A DNA stretch of 24,326 bases from CAINEC01 sp046303115 (GTDB lineage: Bacteria > Bacteroidota > Bacteroidia > AKYH767-A > OLB10). Shown here piece after piece: positions 1 to 8,084 of the stretch (its first letter is position 1; every line of letters starts with the position of its first letter). A program made the position numbers and the translations under genes. The stretch covers positions 1-24,326 of the forward strand of contig JBKCGZ010000178.1 of assembly GCA_046303115.1 (NCBI GenBank). The letters run 5' to 3'. Below the pieces are notes generated by a model. That model saw only the letters and a list, made by a program, of their open reading frames with translations, made no database searches and had not been told where the DNA came from.

Positions 1-1390
1 TTTGCCAAGTGCAGAGCCAGAAGTAGTTAAAGATCAGATTGTCGATTTATTAGGTTGCGAACGAGAAGAAATCATCCCTGCATCTGGTAAAACAGGAATG
101 GGCGTTCTTGATATTTTAAGAGCTATCATCGAGCGTGTTCCAGCTCCTAAAGGAAATCCGAATGCACCTCTTAAAGCCTTAATCTTCGATTCTGTTTTCA
201 ATAGCTTCCGAGGAATTATTGCTTACTATAAAGTAATCGACGGAGAGATCCGTAAAAACGATCACGTAAAATTCGTAGCTACGAAGAGCGATTATAAAGC
301 GGATGAAATCGGTATTTTAAAGTTAGATAAATCACCTCGCGATGTTGTAAAAACAGGTGATGTAGGATATATCATCTCAGGAATTAAAGAAGCGAAAGAA
401 GTAAAAGTTGGAGATACTATCACTACTGTTAGCAATCCTTGTGTAGAGGCGGTTGCAGGTTTTGAAGATGTGAAGCCGATGGTCTTCGCAGGTATTTACC
501 CTGTTGATACCGAAGATTACGAAGAGTTAAGAGCAAGTATTGAGAAGCTTCAATTAAATGATGCGTCGTTGGTTTTCGAACCTGAATCATCTGCTGCATT
601 AGGCTTCGGATTCCGTTGCGGATTCTTAGGTATGTTGCACATGGAAATCATCCAGGAGCGTTTAGAGCGTGAGTTCAACATGACGGTAATTACAACAGTT
701 CCCAACGTATCGTATCATGCTTATCTTTCTAACGGAACTGATTACGTAGTAAACAATCCTAGCGACTTCCCAGATCCAAGCAGAATGGATCGTATTGAAG
801 AACCTTATATCAAAGCAACCATCATCACGAAGTCAGAGTTCATCGGACCAATTATGTCGCTTTGCATTAATAAACGTGGTATCATCAAAAATCAGAGTTA
901 CTTAACCACTGATCGTGTGGAGTTGATTTTTGAAATGCCAATGGCAGAAATTGTATTTGACTTTTACGATAAATTAAAATCCATTTCTAAAGGATATGCA
1001 TCATTCGATTATCATCAGATCGGTTATCAGTCGAGTGATTTAGTACGTATCGATATCAAATTAAACGGAGAGCCAGTAGATGCTTTATCGGCATTGATTC
1101 ACCGTGATAATGCTTTTTCATTCGGTAAAAAGATTTGCGAAAAATTAAAAGAGCTCATTACTCGTCAGCAATTTGAGATTGCTATTCAAGCTGCAATCGG
1201 AGCAAAGATTATCGCTCGTGAAACCATCAAAGCATTACGTAAAGACGTAACTGCAAAATGTTATGGTGGTGATATTTCTCGTAAGCGTAAATTATTAGAG
1301 AAGCAGAAAGAAGGAAAGAAACGTATGCGTCAGGTGGGTAGTGTAGAAATTCCGCAGCAAGCCTTTCTCGCAGTATTGAAACTGGATTAG
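1..1390 (+). CDS. lepA: Elongation factor 4 (LepA), 5'-truncated by the window edge
   Basis: Translational GTPase that binds the ribosome and back-translocates or remodels stalled elongation complexes; it acts in the cytoplasm. About 462 residues are visible against roughly 600 in the family. The first visible residues, LPSAEPE, match the stretch right after the G4 NKID motif, so about 135 N-terminal residues, including most of the GTPase motifs, lie outside the window. The codon at position 2 is TTG and reads as an internal Leu, not a start. Recognisable LepA features are SLVFEPESSAALGFGFRCGF, GFLGMLHMEIIQERLEREF, the LepA-specific C-terminal block with AKCYGGDISRKRKLLEKQ, and the closing QEGKK-like region followed by EIPQQAFLAVLKLD. 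The frame is intact to the TAG stop. The identification is near certain from the C-terminal signature. Confidence 0.97.
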   Translation, partial: LPSAEPEVVKDQIVDLLGCEREEIIPASGKTGMGVLDILRAIIERVPAPKGNPNAPLKALIFDSVFNSFRGIIAYYKVIDGEIRKNDHVKFVATKSDYKADEIGILKLDKSPRDVVKTGDVGYIISGIKEAKEVKVGDTITTVSNPCVEAVAGFEDVKPMVFAGIYPVDTEDYEELRASIEKLQLNDASLVFEPESSAALGFGFRCGFLGMLHMEIIQERLEREFNMTVITTVPNVSYHAYLSNGTDYVVNNPSDFPDPSRMDRIEEPYIKATIITKSEFIGPIMSLCINKRGIIKNQSYLTTDRVELIFEMPMAEIVFDFYDKLKSISKGYASFDYHQIGYQSSDLVRIDIKLNGEPVDALSALIHRDNAFSFGKKICEKLKELITRQQFEIAIQAAIGAKIIARETIKALRKDVTAKCYGGDISRKRKLLEKQKEGKKRMRQVGSVEIPQQAFLAVLKLD

Positions 1391-1400
1391 GTACAGCAGG

Positions 1401-1470
1401 TGACCTCCCTATATCCCTCCAAAGGAGGGACTTTAAATCGTTCCTCTCCTTCGGAGAGGCTAGGAGAGGT
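1401..1470. repeat. Short GC-rich two-hairpin dispersed repeat, copy 1
   Basis: This 70-bp block lies just after lepA. It contains two adjacent perfect stem-loops, TCCCTCC-AAA-GGAGGGA and CCTCTCC-TTC-GGAGAGG, flanked by half-sites (GACCTCCCT on the left, GGAGAGGT on the right). An inverted, partly rearranged copy lies at 5841-5938. No coding potential was seen. It could serve as a bidirectional transcription-ending or RNA-stabilising structure after lepA, but neither hairpin has a T-tract. From memory, blocks of this kind are scattered through many Bacteroidota genomes; this was not checked. Confidence 0.8.
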
Positions 1471-1578
1471 AAAATCTTGCAGCGCTAATTTTAACATAAC
1501 TTCTCACATCAACAACGCTTATTCGAACTAGCAATAGTACAGTGCTTTTTTGTATTTTTACGATTCACGCGTTACCGA

Positions 1579-3630
1579 ATGAAAAAGACTCTGCTTCTAC
1601 TCTTACTGTGTTTACTATTTCAGCAAACCAATGCACAAACATTTATTGGTGGCGGCGGACCAATACCTGATAATCAAACTCCGATGTTTTTTCCTCTAAC
1701 GGTAACGGGTGTACCCCAAACAGGTTTAAGCAGTAGTTTCGGAATTGAATCAGTTTGTTTGAATATAACTCATAGTTATGTTGGGGATTTAAATATTTTC
1801 TTAATTGCTCCTGATAATACTTACATAGAACTCACAACGGGCAATGGTGGTGGCGGACAGAATTATAATAATACCTGTTTATCTGATTTATCCCCTAATG
1901 TAATCACATCAGGTAATGCCCCTTTTTCAGGCACCTATCGTCCTGAAAGTCCGCTGTATGTTGTAAACAACGGTTTAAATCCAAACGGACAATGGCAACT
2001 ATATATTCTCGATACTTATCCGCAAGATGCTGGAGTTTTAAATAGTTGGTCAATCACATTTGGTCCGAATACCGGACAACCATTTCCTTTTACATCGAGC
2101 AACCTTCCAATCGTAAAAATTAATACGATGGGGAATTCCATTGTGGATGAACCTAAAGTAATGGCCAACATGCAAATCATCGATAACGGTGCGGGTATAC
2201 GTAATTATATTACCGACACTATTTATACGTATGATGGAAATATCGGCATTGAAGTGCGAGGATCATCCTCTCAAACATTTCCGAAAAAATCATTTGGCTT
2301 TGAAACCTGGGATTCAACAGGCATAGAAATAGATACATCAATATTAGGATTTCCTAAGGAGAGCGATTGGATTTTAAATGCGAATTACACAGATAAATCG
2401 TTCTTGAGAAATGTAACGCCTTATCATTTGTTTAATCAGATGGGACGCTATGCATCGAGGACTAAATATGTAGAAGTATTTATCAATAATGTGTATGCAG
2501 GTTTGTATGTGTTTATGGAGAAAGTAAAAAGAGATAATAACCGTGTGGATATTTCTAATCTTACTCCTTTAGATACCAGTGCTGTGGATATAACGGGTGG
2601 GTATATCCTAAAAGTAGATAAAGCAACGGGTAGTGGTGGTACTGGCGGATTTAATTCTGCTTTCCCTCCAGTAAACAACGGAACGATTCCAGAGATTCTT
2701 TATGATTACCCGGATGATGGAACCATCACATCGCAACAGTCGAATTACATTCAGGCATTCGTTGATAGCTTTGAACAAGCTTTACACGGACCACAGTTCA
2801 CAGACCCAATCAATGGTTACTATAAATACATTAACGATTCAAGTTTCATCGATTTCTTTTTGATTAATGAATTATCAAAAAATGTAGATGGTTATCGCAT
2901 CAGCTCTTATTTATACAAAGAGAAAATCACAAAGGGTAATCGATTAAATGCTGGTCCTGTTTGGGATTATGATATTGCATTTGGTAACGCCGATTATTGT
3001 GGTGGACAATATCAAACAGGATGGAGTTATACTTACAATTGCACAACTGCAGGATACCAAGTTCCATTCTGGTGGGCTCGATTATTAAACGATTCTATCT
3101 ATGCGAATAAAATGAAATGTCGTTACACGCAATTAAGAAGCACGATTTTTACCACAGCTTACATCAATAATTTCATCGATTCAATTGCTTCGTACTTACA
3201 GGAAAGTCAGGATCGAAATTTTCAACAATGGCCCATCTTAGGAACGTATGTATGGCCTAACCCTTCTCCTATTCCAACAACGTACGCAGGAGAGATTACT
3301 AAATTAAAAAACTGGATTTCTACTCGATTATTTTGGTTGGATCTTAATCTGCCAGGTACATGTACAAGCACAGGACTAGAAGCTATCAGTAATAACTCTT
3401 CAGTATTAGTTTATCCAAATCCTGCGAACGATTACATCACTGTCAAATCAGAAGGAGAACCGATTGAAGAGTTTTTGTTGTACAACATCAACGGACAGTT
3501 AATCGATAAAGGCATGGTGAATTTCACAGATGAATTAACTATTCCTTTAACCAATGTGAAAGCAGGAGTTTATTTCCTTCATACAAGAACAAATTCAGAA
3601 TTATCGGTGAGTCGTTTTGTTGTTGAATAA
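1579..3630 (+). CDS. Secreted CotH kinase family protein with P-domain and T9SS sorting domain
   Basis: A 683-residue exported protein. Residues 1-20 are a signal peptide (Lys-Lys, a Leu-rich core, cleavage after NAQ). Residues about 35-165 resemble the proprotein convertase P-domain, a beta-sandwich often found on secreted Bacteroidota proteins (SVCLNITHSYVGDLNIFLIAP, NPNGQWQLYILDT). Residues about 180-540 form a CotH domain: EVRGSSSQTFPKKSFGFET near 225, GLYVFMEKVKRD, and GPVWDYDIAFGN near 457 with the conserved Asp residues. CotH proteins are atypical protein kinases, known from Bacillus spore coats. The last 75 residues (YPNPANDY near 612, then GVYFLHT) are a type A T9SS sorting signal, so the product is probably surface-anchored or released. 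It stands alone between lepA and purD; no consensus promoter was found upstream. The domain calls are firm; the substrate is unknown. Confidence 0.9.
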   Translation: MKKTLLLLLLCLLFQQTNAQTFIGGGGPIPDNQTPMFFPLTVTGVPQTGLSSSFGIESVCLNITHSYVGDLNIFLIAPDNTYIELTTGNGGGGQNYNNTCLSDLSPNVITSGNAPFSGTYRPESPLYVVNNGLNPNGQWQLYILDTYPQDAGVLNSWSITFGPNTGQPFPFTSSNLPIVKINTMGNSIVDEPKVMANMQIIDNGAGIRNYITDTIYTYDGNIGIEVRGSSSQTFPKKSFGFETWDSTGIEIDTSILGFPKESDWILNANYTDKSFLRNVTPYHLFNQMGRYASRTKYVEVFINNVYAGLYVFMEKVKRDNNRVDISNLTPLDTSAVDITGGYILKVDKATGSGGTGGFNSAFPPVNNGTIPEILYDYPDDGTITSQQSNYIQAFVDSFEQALHGPQFTDPINGYYKYINDSSFIDFFLINELSKNVDGYRISSYLYKEKITKGNRLNAGPVWDYDIAFGNADYCGGQYQTGWSYTYNCTTAGYQVPFWWARLLNDSIYANKMKCRYTQLRSTIFTTAYINNFIDSIASYLQESQDRNFQQWPILGTYVWPNPSPIPTTYAGEITKLKNWISTRLFWLDLNLPGTCTSTGLEAISNNSSVLVYPNPANDYITVKSEGEPIEEFLLYNINGQLIDKGMVNFTDELTIPLTNVKAGVYFLHTRTNSELSVSRFVVE

Positions 3631-3713
3631 TTTCAAGCAACTATTATCAAAAGTATGACTTCGAATAATTAATTTCGTTGTAGTTATTTTACACCTTCAA
3701 CTCAACCATTATT

Positions 3714-4988
3714 ATGCGAATTTTATTACTTGGATCTGGCGGACGAGAACATGCATTTGCACGCTCCTTAAGTGCTAGTCCGAATTGCACAAAACTATTT
3801 ATCACACCAGGTAATGCAGGTACTGCAGCATGCGGTACAAACTTATCCGTAGGTGTAAATGATTTTGAAGGAATAAAAAACATCGTTTTAACAGAGCAGA
3901 TTAATTTAGTAGTTGTTGGACCAGAAGATCCGTTAGTAAATGGCATCGTTGATTTTTTTCTTGCAGATAATCAATTGAAAAACATTCCTGTTATTGGTCC
4001 TTCAAAATTAGGAGCGCAGTTAGAAGGCAGTAAAGATTTCAGTAAAGAATTTATGCAACGTCATGGAGTTCCGACTGCGGCGTATCATAGTTTCACCTAT
4101 TCAAAATTAGAAGAAGGCTATCAGTTTTTAGAAACATTAAAACCTCCATACGTTTTAAAAGCAGATGGACTTGCAGCAGGAAAAGGTGTTTTGATTATTG
4201 ATGATATCAACGAAGCGAAACAAGAATTGAAATCGATGTTAGGCGATGGAAAATTTGGTAAGGCAGGAGAGAAAGTAGTGATTGAAGAGTTTTTAAAAGG
4301 CATTGAACTTTCTGTTTTCGTTTTAACCGATGGTAAAAATTATAAACTACTTCCATCAGCAAAAGATTACAAACGCATTGGCGAAGGCGATACAGGACTA
4401 AACACAGGAGGAATGGGTGCAGTATCACCAGTGCCATTTGCAGATGCAGCGTTCATAGAAAAAGTAGAGAATAATATTGTTAAACCAACCATTGCAGGAT
4501 TAACAAAAGATAATATCGATTACAAAGGATTTATTTTTATCGGCTTGATGAATGTTGATGGAGAACCATTCGTGATTGAATATAATTGCCGAATGGGAGA
4601 TCCAGAAACAGAAGCTGTTTTACCTCGTATTCAAAATGATTTTGTTGACCTAATGGTAGCAACAGGAAATCAAACATTAGCTACTATTGATTTTAAAGTA
4701 GATCCTCGATTTGCAACAACAGTAGTAATGGTTTCAGGAGGATATCCGGGTAATTATGAAAAGGGATTTGAAGTAAAAGGATTAGATAAACCAACTGAAA
4801 GTATCGTTTTCCATTCTGGAACTTCGTTGACTAACGGTGAGGTAGTAACGAACGGAGGACGAGTATTTGCAGTGACATCATTAGATGAAACCATGCAAGG
4901 AGCATTGGATAAATCGTATCGCACAGCGCATCAAATCAATTTCGATTACGCGTACTATCGCAAAGACATTGGGCAAGATTTAATGTAA
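3714..4988 (+). CDS. purD: Phosphoribosylamine--glycine ligase
   Basis: Second step of de novo purine synthesis: ATP-dependent joining of glycine to 5-phosphoribosylamine to give GAR, in the cytoplasm. At 424 residues it has normal family length. The N-terminus MRILLLGSGGREHAFA is the classic PurD start with its glycine-rich loop. KADGLAAGKGVLI near residue 148 belongs to the ATP-grasp fold, LNTGGMGAVSPVPF follows, and CRMGDPETEAVLPRI near 293 is the C-terminal catalytic/metal-binding block. The stop codon is separated by one base from the recO start, so the two genes are almost surely co-transcribed. The enzyme acting just before it, PurF, is also in this window (10791-12692) but on the other strand and in its own unit. 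Confidence 0.98.
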   Translation: MRILLLGSGGREHAFARSLSASPNCTKLFITPGNAGTAACGTNLSVGVNDFEGIKNIVLTEQINLVVVGPEDPLVNGIVDFFLADNQLKNIPVIGPSKLGAQLEGSKDFSKEFMQRHGVPTAAYHSFTYSKLEEGYQFLETLKPPYVLKADGLAAGKGVLIIDDINEAKQELKSMLGDGKFGKAGEKVVIEEFLKGIELSVFVLTDGKNYKLLPSAKDYKRIGEGDTGLNTGGMGAVSPVPFADAAFIEKVENNIVKPTIAGLTKDNIDYKGFIFIGLMNVDGEPFVIEYNCRMGDPETEAVLPRIQNDFVDLMVATGNQTLATIDFKVDPRFATTVVMVSGGYPGNYEKGFEVKGLDKPTESIVFHSGTSLTNGEVVTNGGRVFAVTSLDETMQGALDKSYRTAHQINFDYAYYRKDIGQDLM

Positions 4989-4989
4989 G

Positions 4990-5715
4990 ATGCTTCAAAA
5001 AACGCGAGCTGTTGTATTAAACACGATTGAATATGCCGAAGCAAGTTTAATTGTTAAAGCATATACAGAACAATTCGGATTGCAATCGTTTTTAGTGAAT
5101 GGTGTTCGCAAAAATAAATCGAAGCATACGCCTGCCATCTTTCAACCATTATCATTAATTGAAATTGTTGCTTTCTATAAAAAGCCTGGCGGATTACATC
5201 GCGCATCAGAGGTAAATGCTGCTCCTGCTTTTAAGAATATTCCTTACGATATTATCAAAACAACCATGGCTTTCTTTTTAAGCGAAGTCATTTATAAATC
5301 CATTAAAGAAGAAGAAATCAATCCAGAATTATTTTCTTTCATTGATAACAGTATACAAATATTAGATATTCTCGATGATTCGGTAAGTCGTTTTCATTAT
5401 TGTTTTTTAATTCAGCTTACACGTTACTTAGGATTTTATCCTCATGGAAAATACAGCAATCAAACACCTTGGTTCGACTTACAAGAAGGCGTATTTCAAG
5501 AATCTCGTCCGAACCATCCTTACTTTTTAGAACCAGCGTTAAGCAAATTATTTTCTGATTTAACAGCACTTTCCTTAGATGAAATAAAAGATTTTCCCAT
5601 CACAGCCCCTGATCGCAAAAAAATTCTCGAAGGACTCATCACCTACTATGAACTACATCACACGCAAGGCGGGAAGATTAAATCGCATGAGGTGTTGATG
5701 GAAATCTTAAGTTAA
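4990..5715 (+). CDS. recO: DNA repair protein RecO
   Basis: Recombination mediator that works with RecR to load RecA onto SSB-coated single-stranded DNA and anneals complementary strands. It has 241 residues, the usual size. The N-terminal OB-fold is recognisable (TRAVVLNTIEYAEASLIVKA, then a Gly-Leu-Gln turn and FLVNGVRKNKSKH), and the C-terminal helical domain contains FLIQLTRYLGFYPHG. The CxxC zinc-binding pairs of some RecO proteins are absent. The start ATG follows the purD stop by one base, which implies a shared transcript and possibly coupled translation. No terminator with a T-tract follows; the next DNA is an 8-base tandem repeat and GC-rich hairpins. Confidence 0.94.
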   Translation: MLQKTRAVVLNTIEYAEASLIVKAYTEQFGLQSFLVNGVRKNKSKHTPAIFQPLSLIEIVAFYKKPGGLHRASEVNAAPAFKNIPYDIIKTTMAFFLSEVIYKSIKEEEINPELFSFIDNSIQILDILDDSVSRFHYCFLIQLTRYLGFYPHGKYSNQTPWFDLQEGVFQESRPNHPYFLEPALSKLFSDLTALSLDEIKDFPITAPDRKKILEGLITYYELHHTQGGKIKSHEVLMEILS

Positions 5716-5747
5716 TTTGCTAATTTGATAATGTGCTAATATGCTAA
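5716..5747 (+). repeat. Four-unit 8-base tandem repeat (TNTGCTAA-like) directly after recO
   Basis: Starting at the first base after the recO stop codon, four 8-base units follow one another without gaps: TTTGCTAA, TTTGATAA, TGTGCTAA and TATGCTAA. A partial TTG comes next. Each unit ends in TAA. The array has no hairpin potential and no coding sense. Similar 'gctaatttg' strings are, from memory, common between genes in Bacteroidota; that was not checked. Confidence 0.75.
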
Positions 5748-5780
5748 TTGAAATATTGTCGCAGAGGCTGAGGTCATTGA

Positions 5781-5875
5781 TCCTGATGCTTCGGGAGGTA
5801 AACGGCAGAATCGTGAAAATTTTCATCACCAAAAATTAAAACCTCTCCTTCCCGATATCTCCCGACGCTTCGGGA
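5781..5875. repeat. Pair of 16-base hairpin motifs, TCCYGAYGCTTCGGGA
   Basis: The 16-base motif TCCTGATGCTTCGGGA (5781-5796) recurs as TCCCGACGCTTCGGGA (5860-5875); only two positions differ, both C/T changes. Each copy can fold into a 6-bp stem with a four-base loop, with one G-T pair in the first copy. The second copy sits inside repeat copy 2 (5841-5938). The rest of the 316-base gap between recO and the next gene holds the tandem repeat at 5716-5747 and the promoter at 5968-5998. I see no gene in it. Confidence 0.6.
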
Positions 5876-5938
5876 CGGGATCCAAAGGAGAGGAACTATT
5901 TATACCAGTCCCTCCTTTGGAGGGATTTAGGGAGGTCA
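5841..5938. repeat. Short GC-rich hairpin repeat, copy 2 (inverted, with an inserted hairpin)
   Basis: Read on the opposite strand, the 70-bp block at 1401-1470 matches this one nearly base for base at both ends: ACCTCTCC on the left, and GTCCCTCCTTTGGAGGGA then TAGGGAGGTCA on the right. It is 28 bases longer. About 7 bases of copy 1 are replaced here by roughly 32 to 35 bases carrying a separate TCCCGACGCTTCGGGA hairpin, which destroys the CCTCTCC/GGAGAGG stem. It is either a mosaic of two repeat types or an insertion of one hairpin into another. Confidence 0.8.
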
Positions 5939-5967
5939 AAACTATTTTCTATCCAACCATTTTTTCC

Positions 5968-5998
5968 TTGCTTAATAACACCCCAAAACTTACCTTTG
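5968..5998 (+). promoter_or_regulatory. Bacteroidota-type promoter for the LamG protein gene
   Basis: TTG at 5968-5970, a 20-base spacer and TACCTTTG at 5991-5998 match the Bacteroidota sigma consensus TTG-N17-23-TAnnTTTG, with a perfect -7 box. Transcription would begin near 6004-6006 and leave a leader of about 27 bases before the ATG at 6032. This also argues against the in-frame ATG at 5996, which lies inside the -7 element. Confidence 0.75.
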
Positions 5999-6031
5999 TT
6001 ATTAATAAACCTAAATCAAATATTTTTTAAA

Positions 6032-7627
6032 ATGAAAACAAAAACTTTAATCGCAGCACTTCTACTCGCTGCAAGCAGCGCCTTTGCGCAAGTGCCTTCG
6101 TATGTACCTATTAACGGACTCGTTGGGTGGTGGCCGTTTAATGGAAATGCGAATGATGAGAGTGGGAATGGGAATAATGGGACGGTATTAGGCCCTTCAT
6201 TAGCACCTGACAGAAACAACATAAATTCGAGCAGTTATGACTTTAATTATAACGGAATGGCTTGGAATAGTGGATTACATCAGGTAATTAATGTACCGTA
6301 CGCATCTTCATTCAATTCATCACAAATAACCGTTAGTCTTTGGTATAATGCAAGAAATTATTATTTCCCAGGTATACCAGGAACAGATCGCAATTCGGCT
6401 TTAGTATATAGATTTGAAGGAGGTTATAGCAACCCAAATGGACAAACTTGGGGTATTAATTTACAACAAAATACTGTAAATGCTTTCGTGCTTAATTCAT
6501 CGTCACAAAATAATCAAACGGCTATGGTTTTATCTTGCAATACAAGCCTTAATCAGTGGAATAATGTATCATTTACCTTTGATGGACAATTTTTCAAATT
6601 ATATCACAATGGTATTCTTGCATCACAACAAGCAGCCACAATCCTAATAAACACCTTAGGGAATTCTGGTCTTTCATTCGGATGTTCAAATCAAGCTAAT
6701 GGATATTGGTATGAATCAAATGCTTCAATTGATGATATAGGTTTTTGGAATCGCGCCCTTACCCAACAAGAAATTTCAGCATTATATAATGCACAAGCTT
6801 GCAATAGTTCATCTAATACAATCACCCCTGATGGCCCAACTACCTTCTGCGCAGGTAATTCTGTAAATTTAACAAGCGATGTAGTGGGTGGTACTTACCA
6901 ATGGAAAAAGAACGGAGTAAACATTTCTACTAACGGAACTTCTCGTACCTACAAAGCAACCGCAACGGGTTCTTATACTTGTGTTGCTACCTGTAACGGG
7001 ACTACATTAACGAGCAACACAATTGCTGTCACTGCTAAAACAAATGCATTTGCATCTGTTACTGCAAGCGGAGCAACTTCTTTCTGCTTAGGGGATAGCG
7101 TAACTTTAAACTGTACTAACCTAGGAAGTAATTACAGCGTTCAATGGTATCGTACAAACGTTTCAATGGAGAATGCAACTAACTACTCATTAGTAGTGAA
7201 GCAACCAGGTACTTATAAAGTAGTGACGAAAAATTTAACTACTGGATGTTCTCGTATCAGCGGTAGCGCAATAACTACTTCTGTAAATTGTCGTATAGCC
7301 GGTGACGTTACCTCTGGTACTACATCAGAAGAAAACACCAACAACGAAGCTCGCTTAATTGATAATGAACTTTCACATGGTGTGCATATTTACCCTAATC
7401 CAAATAATGGTTCTTTCAACTTTACGTATGAAGGCGAAGAAACAGGCGAGGGTGTTTTACAAATCATCAATACTATGGGACAATCTATTTATTCTTCTGC
7501 GGTATCTATCCAAGAAGGTGGTTACACACAAGAAATTAACTTAGGTGATAATTACACGAAAGGATTTTATATTGTACGTTTATTGATCAATGGTGGGTAT
7601 CATGATAGTAGAGTGATGGTGAGATAG
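6032..7627 (+). CDS. Secreted LamG/concanavalin-like protein with Ig-like modules and T9SS sorting domain
   Basis: A 531-residue exported protein of carbohydrate-binding or adhesin type. I chose the ATG at 6032 because it opens a classic signal peptide (MKTKTLIAALLLAASSAFAQ) and lies downstream of a strong promoter. The in-frame ATG 36 bases earlier would add residues in front of the signal and falls in the -7 box. Residues about 25-245 form a LamG-like beta-sandwich (GLVGWWPFNGNANDESGNGN, then ASIDDIGFWNRALTQQEI). Two Ig-like modules follow (about 255-330 and 335-410), each with paired Cys residues and a Q-W core. From about 452, VHIYPNPNNGSF to the end is a type A T9SS sorting domain. No catalytic motif was seen. 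The ligand is unknown. Confidence 0.88.
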   Translation: MKTKTLIAALLLAASSAFAQVPSYVPINGLVGWWPFNGNANDESGNGNNGTVLGPSLAPDRNNINSSSYDFNYNGMAWNSGLHQVINVPYASSFNSSQITVSLWYNARNYYFPGIPGTDRNSALVYRFEGGYSNPNGQTWGINLQQNTVNAFVLNSSSQNNQTAMVLSCNTSLNQWNNVSFTFDGQFFKLYHNGILASQQAATILINTLGNSGLSFGCSNQANGYWYESNASIDDIGFWNRALTQQEISALYNAQACNSSSNTITPDGPTTFCAGNSVNLTSDVVGGTYQWKKNGVNISTNGTSRTYKATATGSYTCVATCNGTTLTSNTIAVTAKTNAFASVTASGATSFCLGDSVTLNCTNLGSNYSVQWYRTNVSMENATNYSLVVKQPGTYKVVTKNLTTGCSRISGSAITTSVNCRIAGDVTSGTTSEENTNNEARLIDNELSHGVHIYPNPNNGSFNFTYEGEETGEGVLQIINTMGQSIYSSAVSIQEGGYTQEINLGDNYTKGFYIVRLLINGGYHDSRVMVR

Positions 7628-7647
7628 ACCTAAATTGTAATTATTTT

Positions 7648-7682
7648 AAAAAAGTCCCGAAGATAAATCTTGGGACTTTTTT
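7648..7682 (+). terminator. Intrinsic terminator after the LamG protein gene
   Basis: Left arm 7648-7664 (AAAAAAGTCCCGAAGAT), a two-base loop, and right arm 7667-7682 (ATCTTGGGACTTTTTT) pair along their whole length with a single bulged C. The stem ends in six T, preceded by the matching A-tract, so it could also work leftward. It begins 21 bases after the stop codon. Confidence 0.88.
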
Positions 7683-7799
7683 ATTATAGTTGCATTAATA
7701 CGCGTTTTTCTATTCCTAGTATCCAATCTGCGCATATAATTTCATCGCTAGTTACTACCAATCGGAGATAATACAATTACTTATTAATTTAAATAATTC

Positions 7800-7824
7800 T
7801 CTTCCCACTCCAGCCGTGGTGGCT
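7800..7824 (+). repeat. Left terminal inverted repeat of the 581-bp element
   Basis: Pairs with 8356-8380, with mismatches at only two positions; the perfect core is 7805-7819. The next bases on either side no longer match the partner. Confidence 0.8.
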
Positions 7825-7872
7825 CCAACTTTTTTCTGTAGCAAAAAAAGTAAGCAAAAATGCCACCGCTGT

Positions 7873-8008
7873 AAAATTATTGTGGAGATGCCTACGTGCG
7901 CAACGGAAATAATCGAACTCATCCCGTAGTGAAAATATACTACGGGACTCAAACACCGCTTATTTCTATTCGTTGCTTACTCCTGCATCTTTATTCCACA
8001 ATAATTTT
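7873..8008. other. Long multi-part stem-loop inside the element
   Basis: Nested arms pair in order. AAAATTATTGTGGA (7873-7886) pairs with TCCACAATAATTTT (7995-8008), 14 of 14. GATGC (7887-7891) pairs with GCATC (7985-7989). GCAACGGAAATAA (7900-7912) pairs with TTATTTC and CGTTGC (7960-7976) around a four-base bulge. The apical stem TCCCGTAGT (7922-7930) pairs with ACTACGGGA (7939-7947), 9 of 9. Nesting of four independent stems in correct order is hard to get by chance, so this is either a structured RNA or a cruciform-forming DNA. Confidence 0.75.
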
Positions 8009-8084
8009 AAGGCGGACTTTTTAATTTAACATACGCGATATTCTAGAAATATCGGCCTCAGTTTATTCGGTTTTTGACGAAGAT

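Noticed and set aside
1471..1578. A promoter for the CotH gene, with TATTTTTA near 1551
   Set aside because: The -7 match is imperfect (A in place of the final G) and there is no TTG at the right distance.
5761..6027. An open frame on the plus strand running through the recO downstream repeats
   Set aside because: It has no start codon in a sensible place, passes through the hairpin repeat and the promoter, and its translation is compositionally odd. It is open by chance because of the GC-rich repeats.
5996..6031. Upstream in-frame ATG for the LamG protein gene
   Set aside because: It overlaps the -7 promoter box and would put 12 extra residues before a perfect signal peptide starting at 6032.
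7755..7952. A 65-codon minus-strand open frame within the structured element
   Set aside because: It runs across the left TIR and the left arm of the long stem, has no recognisable domain, and its sequence is explained by the paired arms. Such frames in this kind of repeat are probably often mis-annotated as hypothetical proteins.
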